64,000 bases of DNA from Clostridium intestinale DSM 6191 (GCF_900130055.1 NZ_FQXU01000004.1:520522-584521), one strand, 5' to 3'. Counted from the first letter of the stretch, positions 46,047 through 55,372 are shown. The notes: generated by a model from the letters alone, not told the origin. Numbers and translations: made by a program.

Positions 46047-46140
46047 CTTAGGAGAATTCTTTAATTCTTTACTTCTTCGGAACTTAAGTTCTTTACTTGT
46101 TTACTTCTTAAGTTCCTTGCTTCTTTGGTGCTTAAATTCT
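46047..46140. repeat. Degenerate tandem repeat of AAGTAAAGAA/CTTAAG units
   Basis: On the minus strand, directly after the rhomboid stop, units like AAGAAGTAAAGAATTTAAG, CAAGGAACTTAAG and AAGTAAAGAACTTAAG recur about four times over roughly 100 bp. It encodes nothing obvious. Confidence 0.55.
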
Positions 46141-47061
46141 TTACTTCCTTGTTTGATTTTTATATAATGCAAACCCTAATAAAACACCAACAATTAATCC
46201 GCCTAAATGTCCTAAGTTGTCTATATTAGGAAGCATAAATCCTATTACTAGATTGGTTGCTATAACAGATATCAGATTCGTTAAATACCCTTTACCTATT
46301 CTACTTCTCTCTTTAAATGCAAAAGCAGCTATTGCTCCAAGCAACCCAAAAATAGCACCAGAAGCCCCTACTGAAAGTGACTGGCTATTTACCATAGATA
46401 AAGTTGAAGCGCCTACAGCACTTAATAAATACATAAGTAAATACTTTTTATTACCATATATCCTACTTACTTGGTTTCCAGCATAATATAGAGAATACAT
46501 ATTCACAGCTATGTGTACAATCCCTCCATGTAAAAAAGCTGATGTTATAAGTCTCCAATACTCTCCATAGTTTAATATTGCATAATTAAATTTGGCCCCC
46601 ATTATATAAAGAACACTATAATCTATATTAACTATACTTTTTGAAAAATAAGCTGATATTAAAAACACTATAACATTAATTGCTATAAGTCCAAAGGTTA
46701 TAGTAGAATTTTTATCTTCTGAATCTCGAGATGTTTTTTTATAAATAGAATCTATCATCTGTATAAACGGAGTCTCATTATTCCAAGCAGCTACTACTCT
46801 CTTTTCTTCTGGAGAAAAATATATATCTCCTTGTTTTAAAGGTTCTCCATCATAACTACCATATATAACTCTAATAAAAAAACCTTCCTCTACAGCTATT
46901 TCTAAATCCTTATAAGTTTTATCTACTACTCCTACAGCAAGTTCCCCATTATCAATTTTTAATTTCGCTACCCACTTTAAGTGTTCATTTTCAATCTCTT
47001 TTATGTAGAAATTATATTGGTTTACTAAAGTATCAAATAATCTTTTTTCAAAATTCTTCAT
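46141..47061 (-). CDS. Rhomboid-family intramembrane serine protease
   Basis: The protein has 306 residues. A soluble N-terminal domain (about 1-120) precedes six membrane helices. Active-site Ser is in the GASGAIFG motif (about residue 228) and active-site His in DNLGHLGG (about 281); the HxxxN of HIAVNMYS in helix 2 is present. It cleaves transmembrane substrates inside the membrane. The N-terminal domain resembles that of other clostridial rhomboids. Terminal repeats follow the stop. Confidence 0.92.
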   Translation of the reverse strand: MKNFEKRLFDTLVNQYNFYIKEIENEHLKWVAKLKIDNGELAVGVVDKTYKDLEIAVEEGFFIRVIYGSYDGEPLKQGDIYFSPEEKRVVAAWNNETPFIQMIDSIYKKTSRDSEDKNSTITFGLIAINVIVFLISAYFSKSIVNIDYSVLYIMGAKFNYAILNYGEYWRLITSAFLHGGIVHIAVNMYSLYYAGNQVSRIYGNKKYLLMYLLSAVGASTLSMVNSQSLSVGASGAIFGLLGAIAAFAFKERSRIGKGYLTNLISVIATNLVIGFMLPNIDNLGHLGGLIVGVLLGFALYKNQTRK

Positions 47062-47141
47062 CTAATAAATTCCTTTCAACTTCTTATAGACTGTTTTTAC
47101 TTAACCCCATTCTATCATTAAATTAAGTTTATAGATATTTT

Positions 47142-47175
47142 TTATAAAAAACAAGTGCTGCAAATTATGCAGCAC
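47142..47175 (-). terminator. Terminator after pepF
   Basis: GTGCTGCA / TGCAGCAC stem with a 5-nt loop followed on the minus strand by TTGTTTTTT. Confidence 0.9.
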
Positions 47176-47184
47176 CTAAAATTC

Positions 47185-48987
47185 TTATTTGATTTCATTT
47201 TCAAGCATATCTAATAATTCTTTAAATCTTTCCATAGTAGCATCTATAGGTTCTGGTGTAGTCATATCAACTCCAGCTTTTTTAAGTATATTAATTGGAT
47301 AATCTGAGCCACCGCTCTTTAAGAAGCCTATATACTTTTCTACTGCATCCTTTTCTCCATCTAGTATAGAATTAGCAAAAGCAGATGCCGCTGCATAACC
47401 TGTAGCATATTGATATACGTAGAAATCAGTATAGAAGTGCGGAATTCTACTCCATTCACTTTCTATTTCATTGTCAACCACCATATGCTCTCCGTGATAT
47501 TTCTTATTTAAATCTAACCATATCTTATTAAGACTTTCTGAAGATAAAGGTTCTCCTTTTTCTATACTTTCATGAGTTATAAGCTCAAATTCTCCAAACA
47601 TCAATTGTCTAAACACTGTTGTTCTTATTTGCTCAAGTTCTTGATTAATTAGATATAATTTTTTATTTTTATCAGTTTCTTTGTTTATAAGATGATGTAT
47701 TAGTAAAGCTTCATTGGTAGTTGAAGCAACCTCTGCACAAAAAATTGTATATGAGGAGTAAAAGTGTGGTTGATATTTTCTTGAATAATATGAATGTATA
47801 GAGTGACCCATCTCATGAGCTAAAGTTGATACATCGTTAATGTCATAGTTATAGTTTAAAAGTACATAAGGCATTGTATCATATGCACCCCAAGAGTAAG
47901 CTCCGCCTCTTTTTCCTTTATTCTCATATACATCAATCCAGCCATTATTTATTCCTTCTTTAAAAATGCTTAAGTATTCTTCACCTAATGGTTTTAATCC
48001 TTCTAATATTATATCTATTCCAGCCTTATATTCTATGTGTTCCTTTGGAACCTCTATAGCAGGAACATATAAATCATACATATGCATTTCATCTAATCCA
48101 AGTAACTTCTTTTTAAGTCCTATATATCTATGAAGTAATGGTAAGTTCTTATTGATTGTATTTAGTGCATTATGATAAACCTCTAATGGAATGTCGTTAG
48201 GTTTTAGAGCATATTCTAAAGAATTTTTATAGTTTCTAGTTTTAGCTCCAAATATAAAGTTTTTTAATGATGCACTTAAACTTGTTGCTAAAGTGTTTTG
48301 AAGTCCTTTATATGAAGTATATAGAGTTTTAAAAGCACTTTCCCTTACTTCCCTATTTTTACTTCTAACGAAAGAAGAATAGTTACCTTCTGTTAACTCA
48401 ACATCATGACCATCCTCATCTTTTATATTTCCAAAGGTCATATCTGCATTTGTAAGCATATTGTGGATATTATATGGCGCATCTAAACAATCTGAAACTG
48501 AAGCCATTAACTCTTCCATTTCCTTTGTAAGAGTATGTGGTTTCTCCTTAAGTATATCTTTAAATAAAAACTCATATACTTTTAGTTCTGGGATTTTATT
48601 TATTTCTCCCATTAAAAACTCTTCTGATAATTCTAATATCTCTGGTACAAAAAAAGCTCCATAACTACCAAGTTCTGAAAGATATGTATCTATCTTATCT
48701 TTTAAAACTTGAAACTCCGAATTAGCTGTATTTTCATCACTTCTTAAGTGAGCATAAATTAATAATTTCTCTGCTTTTCTAGATATTACTTCATTTAATT
48801 TTAAATATTCTAATATCTTTTCTCCCGTAGTTAACTTCCCAGAAAAATCTTTAAGTTTAATTCCCTCTTCCTTTAAAGATTTGAAGTCATTTTCCCAAGC
48901 AGTGGTATCTTCATAGACCTTTTCTATTTTCCATTTATATTCACTAGGAATTTCTTCTCTAAGTTTAACTTTTTTTGTTTCACTCAT
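47185..48987 (-). CDS. pepF: Oligoendopeptidase F
   Basis: This 600-residue M3 metallopeptidase cleaves peptides of roughly 7-17 residues in the cytoplasm. The zinc motif HEMGHS (HExxH, about residue 390) and downstream Glu in EVASTTNEALL are intact, and the N-terminal helical lid is typical. ATG 48987 has AGAGGTG 6-7 nt ahead; a GTG three codons upstream would lack spacing. It follows the DUF6762-like gene by about 20 nt, so it may be in an operon with it. Confidence 0.95.
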   Translation of the reverse strand: MSETKKVKLREEIPSEYKWKIEKVYEDTTAWENDFKSLKEEGIKLKDFSGKLTTGEKILEYLKLNEVISRKAEKLLIYAHLRSDENTANSEFQVLKDKIDTYLSELGSYGAFFVPEILELSEEFLMGEINKIPELKVYEFLFKDILKEKPHTLTKEMEELMASVSDCLDAPYNIHNMLTNADMTFGNIKDEDGHDVELTEGNYSSFVRSKNREVRESAFKTLYTSYKGLQNTLATSLSASLKNFIFGAKTRNYKNSLEYALKPNDIPLEVYHNALNTINKNLPLLHRYIGLKKKLLGLDEMHMYDLYVPAIEVPKEHIEYKAGIDIILEGLKPLGEEYLSIFKEGINNGWIDVYENKGKRGGAYSWGAYDTMPYVLLNYNYDINDVSTLAHEMGHSIHSYYSRKYQPHFYSSYTIFCAEVASTTNEALLIHHLINKETDKNKKLYLINQELEQIRTTVFRQLMFGEFELITHESIEKGEPLSSESLNKIWLDLNKKYHGEHMVVDNEIESEWSRIPHFYTDFYVYQYATGYAAASAFANSILDGEKDAVEKYIGFLKSGGSDYPINILKKAGVDMTTPEPIDATMERFKELLDMLENEIK

Positions 48988-49006
48988 AAATTTCACCTCT
49001 TAGTTA

Positions 49007-49408
49007 TTATTCTTCATATTCTGCTTTTTTATCTTGTATATTTTCAAAAACTTTTTCTATATTATCCTTAATTAAAGTACACAATTCATTTAATATAGCT
49101 CTTACTTCTTCATGCTCCTCATCAAAAGGAAATGATATCATCCAAGTTGGATTAAACTCATCATCAACTTCTTCAATGTCATATCCTAAGGTTTCAAAAG
49201 CCTCAACATCAAAAAGATCATATACTGCTGAGTATTCCCAATCCTCTACATCTTTATTTACCTGAAAATATAAGTTTACTTCTCCATCTATTACATATAG
49301 TTTATTAACATACACAGCACCTTCATTAACCGCATAACTTCCTATCTCTTTTATAAGGTGACCTGTATCTTTATCTTTTTCCATTAATACTAATGCCGAA
49401 AAATCCAT
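49007..49408 (-). CDS. Conserved clostridial hypothetical protein (DUF6762-like)
   Basis: This 133-residue acidic protein (MDFSALVLMEKDKDTGHLIKE) has alternating beta strands and a C-terminal helix (ILNELCTLIKDNIEKVFENI). It shows no catalytic motif, signal or membrane segment. I recall similar short proteins in Clostridium but no function. The ATG at 49408 has AAAGGTAGG ahead; the longer open frame to 49477 has none. It lies just upstream of pepF. Confidence 0.7.
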   Translation of the reverse strand: MDFSALVLMEKDKDTGHLIKEIGSYAVNEGAVYVNKLYVIDGEVNLYFQVNKDVEDWEYSAVYDLFDVEAFETLGYDIEEVDDEFNPTWMISFPFDEEHEEVRAILNELCTLIKDNIEKVFENIQDKKAEYEE

Positions 49409-49571
49409 CTTCAAATACCTACCTTTCACAAATGTTATGATTCTATTATATTGTTTTTTGCCACTTCTATGCAACAACTGTATTTTTATTTTACATTTTT
49501 TGGAATATTTAAGATTTATTCATTTATTTTTATTCCATTATTTGGTAATATATTAAAAGGAGGTGGATATT

Positions 49572-49991
49572 ATGTTAAATTCTCAGGTTCAAGTCCAAAG
49601 AAAATATTCAAAAAAACTTAGAAAGAAAAAAAGGATTTATAAGTTTCATAAATATAAAAAAATTAGACTTCAAAGAAGATTATTAAAAATATTAATAACT
49701 TCAATAATGTTAATTACTCTATTTGTTACATTTAAAGCTTTATATATAAGAAGTAAATGCAAGGACATCTATTATTCTATAGATTACTATATGACATCCT
49801 CTTACTCTAAAGATAACAGGCTCCTACGAGTTAAGGAAATGAATGTACTTTATTCAGATGATAAAACTGCTGTTGTTATTGCCTCAGGTTTAGATGATAA
49901 ATCACCTCATAAATATTTAACTTATCGAGTCTCTTTATCTAAAACTGAAAAAAAATACTGGAAATTAGAAAATATTGCTTCTGTGGATTAA
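49572..49991 (+). CDS. Hypothetical membrane protein with very basic N-terminus
   Basis: The protein has 139 residues. The first 40 residues are extremely Lys/Arg-rich (KKLRKKKRIYKFHKYKKIRLQRR). One membrane helix follows (about 42-62), then an 80-residue extracellular domain with SIDYYMTSSYSKDNRLLRVKEM. It resembles anchored sporulation or division accessory proteins in general shape only. The ATG at 49572 has AGGAGGTGG ahead. It is followed 76 nt later by the ABC ATPase. Confidence 0.7.
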   Translation: MLNSQVQVQRKYSKKLRKKKRIYKFHKYKKIRLQRRLLKILITSIMLITLFVTFKALYIRSKCKDIYYSIDYYMTSSYSKDNRLLRVKEMNVLYSDDKTAVVIASGLDDKSPHKYLTYRVSLSKTEKKYWKLENIASVD

Positions 49992-50067
49992 CTTTTTATT
50001 GTTGCAAACAATTCGCATTTAGTTATATAATTTAATATATAATTATAAATACAGGAGCTGATAAATT

Positions 50068-50733
50068 TTGCTAGAAGTTAAAGAACTTTTCTTTTCTTAT
50101 ACTGGAAAAGATCCTTATATATTAAATAACGTTAATCTTAATATTCCCCAAGGTGGATTTTTATCTATAATAGGTGAAAACGGTAGTGCAAAAACTACTT
50201 TACTCAAGTTAGTATTAGGACTACTAAAACCTATTAAAGGTATTATAAATACTTCTAATTACTCTGTAGGTTATGTTCCTCAGCGAATGGACAGCTTTAA
50301 TAGCAGTTTCCCTATTACTGTAAAAGAACTATTAAAAGTTCACGCTAAAACTCTAGGTATTAAAGATAATAAAGCCATAGATGAAGTTTTAAGATATGTT
50401 AATATGACCGCTTTTAAAAATAGTCTCATAGGTTCCTTATCTGGAGGACAGCAACAAAGAATTTTTATAGGAAGAGCTTTATTAGGTAATCCAGGACTAC
50501 TTGCACTAGATGAGCTTTCTTCAGGATTAGATGCTAAAACTCAACAAGAACTTTATGAACTACTTAGAACTTTGAATAAAGAAAAAGGGATTACAATTCT
50601 TTCTGTTGAACATAATATTTCTAAAGCTTTAGCTTATTCTACTCATATAATAAACGTTAAAGACTGCTGTGCTAATCTTTATACTATAAATGATTTTAAA
50701 AATACAATATATACTCAACAAGTACTTATATAA
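50068..50733 (+). CDS. Zinc/manganese-type ABC transporter ATP-binding protein
   Basis: This 221-residue ATPase resembles ZnuC/AdcC: Walker A GENGSAKTT (Ala for the usual last Gly, as in AdcC relatives), Q-loop VPQRMDSFN, signature LSGGQQQR, Walker B LLALDELSSGLD (Leu-Ser in place of Pro-Thr) and switch His VEHN. It would energise metal uptake. Start TTG with AGGAGC ahead. No permease or binding-protein gene follows; a hairpin and a convergent Fur gene come next, so its partners must be encoded elsewhere, or it is an orphan. Confidence 0.85.
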   Translation: MLEVKELFFSYTGKDPYILNNVNLNIPQGGFLSIIGENGSAKTTLLKLVLGLLKPIKGIINTSNYSVGYVPQRMDSFNSSFPITVKELLKVHAKTLGIKDNKAIDEVLRYVNMTAFKNSLIGSLSGGQQQRIFIGRALLGNPGLLALDELSSGLDAKTQQELYELLRTLNKEKGITILSVEHNISKALAYSTHIINVKDCCANLYTINDFKNTIYTQQVLI

Positions 50734-50738
50734 TAGTT

Positions 50739-50765
50739 AAAGGCACAAAATAATTTTGTGCCTTT
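50739..50765. terminator. Bidirectional hairpin between ABC ATPase and Fur genes
   Basis: AAAGGCACAAAA / TTTTGTGCCTTT with a 3-nt loop; A/T-rich flanks on both sides. Confidence 0.75.
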
Positions 50766-51195
50766 AGTTATGTTTTCCTTTATTGTTTTTATCATTACAG
50801 TCTTCACATATTCCTTTTAGGGTTATAGAATGATCTGTTATCTTAAAATTGGCTTCTGAGTTAATTAGTTCTTCTATTTGTTTAAATGGGCAATGAACTA
50901 ATATTTCCTTATTACAAATTTCACATTTTAATCTATGTTTGTGATCATCCTTCTTTAATGAAAAACCATTAACACCTTCTGGAAGGAACACTTTGTCTAC
51001 AATATTTTTTTCCTCAAATAATTCTAGACTTCTATATATAGTCGATATGTTTACATCTTTATTATGCTCACAAAATATAGAGTAGATATGTTCTGCTGTC
51101 ATACTTTTTTGGCATTCTTGTAGTATTTTTAAAATATCTATTCTAGCTCTAGTAACTTTTATTTTTTTATCTTTTAACAAATTCTCCCAATTCAT
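50764..51195 (-). CDS. Fur-family metal-dependent regulator
   Basis: The protein has 143 residues. The winged helix (about 5-75) includes VTRARIDILKILQECQKSMTAEHIY and the recognition helix STIYRSLELFEEKNIV. Metal site: HKHRLKCEICNKEILVHCPF, with two CxxC zinc pairs (the second is CEDC near the end). Fur, Zur and PerR cannot be separated safely; the convergent zinc-type ABC ATPase suggests Zur. GAGGGA 4 nt ahead of the ATG. Confidence 0.87.
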   Translation of the reverse strand: MNWENLLKDKKIKVTRARIDILKILQECQKSMTAEHIYSIFCEHNKDVNISTIYRSLELFEEKNIVDKVFLPEGVNGFSLKKDDHKHRLKCEICNKEILVHCPFKQIEELINSEANFKITDHSITLKGICEDCNDKNNKGKHN

Positions 51196-51272
51196 ACGTT
51201 CCCTCTATTGTTACTTTTCTTTTCATTATATCATAAGTATATGTCATTGTATTCAAATTTTTATTATTATGA

Positions 51273-51821
51273 TTACATATTAAACATCATTTTCATTCCA
51301 AAAAACATTAATATTATTCCACCTAAATAATCTGCATATTTAGCTACAAAGCTTATCCTTTTAGCATATCTAGATAAGTAAAAAGAAAAGAGACAAAGTA
51401 TTAATGTTACCCCACCTATAACTAGTGTATCCATAAGTATAAGCACAGGATTTATTATATCATGTAGTGCTGTGAATCCTACTACTAATGCATCTATACT
51501 TACAGACAGTCCTAATATTATATACATTTTAGGATTTAATAAAATACACTCATCCTTACTTTCCATTCCCTCCTTTATCATCATAACACCAACTATTGCG
51601 ATAACCCCTCCTCCTAATATATTAGGTATGTCTGCTACATAATTATTGAAGAAGTATCCCCCTACAGCTCCCATTAATGATAATAAAAACTGAAACACTC
51701 CAAATGATAATGCAAAATAAAATTTATTTTTTCTTTTTACTGCGCAATTTATACCTATACTAAGAGAAACTCCAAACGCATCCATTGCTAAAGCTAATGC
51801 AATAATTAAAACCTTCTCCAT
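51273..51821 (-). CDS. mntP: MntP-family manganese efflux pump
   Basis: This 182-residue six-helix protein has two internal repeats: ALALAMDAFGVSLSIGI in the first half and LGLSVSIDALVVGFTAL in the second, each with the family Asp. It would export Mn(II). The related YtaF proteins have the same fold, so the call is not absolute. No yybP-ykoY riboswitch was found upstream. Confidence 0.85.
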   Translation of the reverse strand: MEKVLIIALALAMDAFGVSLSIGINCAVKRKNKFYFALSFGVFQFLLSLMGAVGGYFFNNYVADIPNILGGGVIAIVGVMMIKEGMESKDECILLNPKMYIILGLSVSIDALVVGFTALHDIINPVLILMDTLVIGGVTLILCLFSFYLSRYAKRISFVAKYADYLGGIILMFFGMKMMFNM

Positions 51822-51921
51822 TTCCGTCTAATCTCCTCATTAATACTATCTTTATATAATATTTCACATTAACATAATTATTCTCGAAATTTTTAATATT
51901 TTTAATTTCTATTAATTTTAT

Positions 51922-51939
51922 ATAGTATAGCACATTTAG
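51922..51939 (+). repeat. 18-bp direct repeat, copy 1 (pfp upstream region)
   Basis: ATAGTATAGCACATTTAG, identical to 52046-52063. On the minus strand it contains TATACT, which could be the -10 of mntP. Confidence 0.8.
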
Positions 51940-51992
51940 TTCTTTTTCTTATATTAACTATGTAAATTCTGAGTTTTTTCAACAAAATTCCT

Positions 51993-52021
51993 TTGACATA
52001 TTATAATAATACATATATCAT
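51993..52021 (+). promoter_or_regulatory. Promoter of the phosphofructokinase gene
   Basis: TTGACA (51993-51998) and TATCAT (52016-52021) are 17 bp apart. It lies between the two copies of the 18-bp direct repeat. Confidence 0.6.
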
Positions 52022-52045
52022 ATAATAGGATAACATTTAAAAGAA

Positions 52046-52063
52046 ATAGTATAGCACATTTAG
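52046..52063 (+). repeat. 18-bp direct repeat, copy 2 (pfp leader)
   Basis: ATAGTATAGCACATTTAG again, 124 bp downstream of copy 1 and about 33 bp before the pfp start. Confidence 0.8.
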
Positions 52064-52095
52064 AGTGATATACCATTTAATATAGGGAGGAAAAA

Positions 52096-53316
52096 ATGGC
52101 TAATTGTATTATTGCACAATCTGGCGGACCAACGTCAGTAATAAATTCTAGTGTTGTAGGTTTAGTTGAAGCAAACCATAATTTAAATGCATTTGATACT
52201 GTTTATGGAGGACTACATGGAATTGAAGGTATCTTAAATAAAAAATTTATTAACTTAAGTGATGTATCACAAAGTAAATTAGATATATTTAAGTACACCC
52301 CATCTTCTGGCTTAGGTTCTTGTAGATATAAATTAAAAAGTCACACAGAATCCCTTGAAGAATATGAAAAATTAATGGAAATATTTAAAGAATTAGATAT
52401 AAAGGCCTTTTTCTACGTAGGTGGAAATGATTCTATGGACACAATTTCAAAATTAAGTGCCTATGGAAAAGAATATAATATAGATATAAAGTTTATAGGT
52501 ATTCCTAAAACTATAGATAATGATTTAATGTATACTGATCATACCCCTGGATTTGGTTCTGCTGCAAAATTTATTTCTACTACAGTTTTAGAAACTAATT
52601 ATGATGCTTCTGTTTATATGAATAACGGAATATTCATTTTAGAAACTATGGGAAGAGATACTGGATGGCTAGCTGCTTCTGCTGCTTTAGCTAAAGAGAA
52701 TGGTTCTTCAGCTGCTGATTTTATATATTTACCTGAAAAACCTTTCGTTGTAGGAAAATTTCTAGAAGATGTTAACACTCGTTTTAAGGAAAAGAACAGA
52801 GTTTATGTGGTTGCATCCGAAGGTTTAATAAATGAACAAGGTGACTTTTTAGCTCAAATTAACCCACTTGGCTTACATGATAACTTTGGACATGCTCAGT
52901 TAGGTGGTGTAGGAAATTACTTAAAATCCACCATTGTTGATGCTGGTATAACAACTAGAGTTAAAGCATTAGAGCTTGGAATACTTCAAAGATGTTCTAT
53001 GCATTCAGCTTCTGACCTTGATATTGACGAAGCTTACCAAGTAGGCTATGATGCATTAAAGTATGCTCTAGAGGGCTTAACAGGTATGATGGTTGCTATA
53101 AAAAGAGAGTCTAATACTCCTTACGAATACTCAACTTTCCCTATAGAGACTACTAAAGTTGCTAATAAAGTTAAGTATTTCCCAAGTGAATGGATCAATG
53201 AGGCTGGAAATCATGTAACTGAAAAAGCCCTAGATTATTTAAATCCTTTGATTTCAGGTAATCCTTCTTTACACTTTGAGAATAGTCTTCCAAAGTATAA
53301 AGCTTTTAACAAATAA
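52096..53316 (+). CDS. pfp: Pyrophosphate-dependent 6-phosphofructokinase
   Basis: This 406-residue PFK family enzyme converts fructose 6-phosphate to the 1,6-bisphosphate. The PPi-type residues are clear: GGNDS where ATP enzymes have GGDGS, and PKTIDND where ATP enzymes have PGTIDND. The MGRDTGWLA substrate motif is intact. Reversible PPi-linked glycolysis is common in anaerobes. AGGGAGG 7 nt ahead. Two 18-bp direct repeats flank its promoter. Confidence 0.94.
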   Translation: MANCIIAQSGGPTSVINSSVVGLVEANHNLNAFDTVYGGLHGIEGILNKKFINLSDVSQSKLDIFKYTPSSGLGSCRYKLKSHTESLEEYEKLMEIFKELDIKAFFYVGGNDSMDTISKLSAYGKEYNIDIKFIGIPKTIDNDLMYTDHTPGFGSAAKFISTTVLETNYDASVYMNNGIFILETMGRDTGWLAASAALAKENGSSAADFIYLPEKPFVVGKFLEDVNTRFKEKNRVYVVASEGLINEQGDFLAQINPLGLHDNFGHAQLGGVGNYLKSTIVDAGITTRVKALELGILQRCSMHSASDLDIDEAYQVGYDALKYALEGLTGMMVAIKRESNTPYEYSTFPIETTKVANKVKYFPSEWINEAGNHVTEKALDYLNPLISGNPSLHFENSLPKYKAFNK

Positions 53317-53326
53317 ACCCACTTTA

Positions 53327-53354
53327 AAAGGTGATGGATTAATCCATCACCTTT
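53327..53354. terminator. Bidirectional terminator between pfp and aminotransferase
   Basis: AAAGGTGATGGATT followed directly by its complement AATCCATCACCTTT. Confidence 0.72.
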
Positions 53355-54651
53355 ACCTATAATTTTTTGCAATATACTCTAGTGTATTTAAAAACCTCCA
53401 TACTTCATCTAAGGTATTATAAACTCCAAAGCTTACTCTTACCATACCTTCCTTTATTCTATGAGGATTTCTAAAATGTTCTTCAATAGTTTCATTATCT
53501 ATATTTAATAATCTTTGAACATATGGCTGAGCGCAAAAACATCCATTTCTGACACTAATTCCTCCAAGCTCAGATAAAAGACTAGCTACGTGCCCATGCC
53601 ATAAACCTCTTACATTAAAAGCCCCTATTCCTAATCTATTGCCATCATAATATGGATATCCATATATATCAATATTACCAATATTATTTAATCCTCTTAA
53701 TAGTTCTCTTGTTAGCCACTCTTCTCTTTTTTCTATTGTCCTGTAACTGATTTTATTAATTTCATCAATTGCAGCAAGTAAAGCTATTACACCTAAAAGA
53801 TTTGGAGTTCCAGCTTCATCTCTACTAGATCCTTCCCCCCAAATAACATTATCATCAGTTACAAAATTTACAGTTCCACCACCCTTATAATCAGGCTCTC
53901 CATGTATAAGCCCTTCCTTCAAAGCTACAATAACGCCTATTCCAAAAGGTGCATACATTTTATGAGCTGAAAATACCAAGTAATCTATCTCTTCCCCAGG
54001 CTCTAACCCTGCCATATTAACTTTTTCATGCGGAATAAGTTGAGCTCCATCAACTATAATTTTTCCACCGTATTTGTGAACTAATTTAGCTATCTTATTA
54101 ACCGGATTTACATATCCAGTTACATTTGATGCTCCAGTAATAGTTAAATATTTAAATTGTCCTTCATTTTCTTTAAGCTTTTTTTCTATATCATCTACTG
54201 ATAATCTTCCGTATTCATCCACCTCAATATAATCTAATCTGCATTTTCCTCTCCATGGCAAATCATTTGAATGATGTTCCATTCTAGTGCTTATAACTAA
54301 ATCATTTGGGGAAGTTATCAATCTATTTGATAACTTATTTAGTCCTTCTGTTGCATTTTTTACATATATTACTTCATAATCTGTCCTACCTGATAAAGAA
54401 AATAATTCAAGAATTTTTTCTCGAGACTTTTCATATATATCTGTGCTTACTTTAGATTTAAACCCTTCCCCTCTAGAAACGCTTCCGTAATAAGGTATAA
54501 AATTATTTACACTTTCTAGAACTTTTTTAAAAGCAGGAGTGGTAGCTGCATTATCAAAATTTATTGATTTTGTGAATTTTCCATTGTTTATTCTTACAGT
54601 TTCCTCTATACCAATAAAGGTTTCTCTTATTCTTTTATCTTCAGGATACAT
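53353..54651 (-). CDS. Class V aminotransferase / SufS-like cysteine desulfurase
   Basis: This 432-residue PLP enzyme carries INFDNAATTPAF, ATEGLNKL, the VDGAQLIPHEKV stretch, PLP Lys in VFSAHKMYAPFG, and Cys in SVRNGCFCAQP where SufS has its active Cys. The length and RNGCFC motif differ from classic SufS. The protein belongs to the Clostridium-type aminotransferase V group whose donor or acceptor is not settled. ATG 54651 has AAGGAGG 8 nt ahead; the ATG two codons upstream is too close. No suf genes are adjacent. Confidence 0.82.
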   Translation of the reverse strand: MYPEDKRIRETFIGIEETVRINNGKFTKSINFDNAATTPAFKKVLESVNNFIPYYGSVSRGEGFKSKVSTDIYEKSREKILELFSLSGRTDYEVIYVKNATEGLNKLSNRLITSPNDLVISTRMEHHSNDLPWRGKCRLDYIEVDEYGRLSVDDIEKKLKENEGQFKYLTITGASNVTGYVNPVNKIAKLVHKYGGKIIVDGAQLIPHEKVNMAGLEPGEEIDYLVFSAHKMYAPFGIGVIVALKEGLIHGEPDYKGGGTVNFVTDDNVIWGEGSSRDEAGTPNLLGVIALLAAIDEINKISYRTIEKREEWLTRELLRGLNNIGNIDIYGYPYYDGNRLGIGAFNVRGLWHGHVASLLSELGGISVRNGCFCAQPYVQRLLNIDNETIEEHFRNPHRIKEGMVRVSFGVYNTLDEVWRFLNTLEYIAKNYR

Positions 54652-54772
54652 GCTCATTACCTCCTTATAAACATCATATTCTTATGAAAAACTTTTGTTG
54701 AATTAAAAGTTCTAATAAATAAATTAATTTCATAATCTTTAATAATAAAATAAGTTTCTAAGGAGGTATACA

Positions 54773-55198
54773 ATGGTTCCAGCAGATAAATATATGAGTG
54801 ATGACCTTGTTTTTGAAGTGTTTAGAGATCCATTAAGTTTAATGATGTTTTCCAAAGGGTTTTCTTCTACCATAACAAAATCTAAAGATTTAATAGGAGA
54901 GTTTAATGGCAAAGTATTCTCAAGCTCTGCCCCAAATACTATAGTAACTGATATTCCTAATACTTTTTCATTAATAAGAAGTTTAGATGAAGATGATGAC
55001 TTAGATTTCCGTCAAGATAACTCAAAAGAAACTGATACAGTTTTTGATATAATAGAAAATGACTATCAAAGTATTATTTCTAATTTTAGATCCTATAAAA
55101 TGCCTGATCATATGATTAAGTTATTTACTAAAAAAATAATTTCAATAACATTAGAACATCATAATAAATCACTTATTAATTATTTTGAAGAAAAATAA
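54773..55198 (+). CDS. Hypothetical protein, soluble, 141 residues
   Basis: No recognised family. The protein is acidic in the middle (LDEDDDLDFRQDN) with helical ends (KLFTKKIISITLEHHNKSLINYF). It lacks a signal, membrane segment or Cys motif. AAGGAGG 7-8 nt ahead and a strong terminator after it show a real single-gene unit. Confidence 0.7.
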   Translation: MVPADKYMSDDLVFEVFRDPLSLMMFSKGFSSTITKSKDLIGEFNGKVFSSSAPNTIVTDIPNTFSLIRSLDEDDDLDFRQDNSKETDTVFDIIENDYQSIISNFRSYKMPDHMIKLFTKKIISITLEHHNKSLINYFEEK

Positions 55199-55240
55199 AC
55201 ATAGAAATAAACTTCTAAGAACATAATAAAGTTTTTTATA

Positions 55241-55284
55241 AATTAAGCACCCAATATTCTTTTTATTGGATGCTTAATTTTTTT
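55241..55284 (+). terminator. Terminator after the 141-residue hypothetical gene
   Basis: AATTAAGCA-CCAATA pairs with TATTGG-TGCTTAATT, then TTTTTT. Confidence 0.9.
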
Positions 55285-55372
55285 ATCTACTAATATTGTG
55301 TTGTTTGATTAAATCATGTGAGGATAGTATAATGGTATAAGTATTTTTATTTTCCATAAAGGAGTATTAACT

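Noticed and set aside
51822..52095. yybP-ykoY manganese riboswitch ahead of mntP
   Set aside because: No GC-rich paired bulge sequences of that riboswitch are visible; only AT-rich sequence and the 18-bp repeat.
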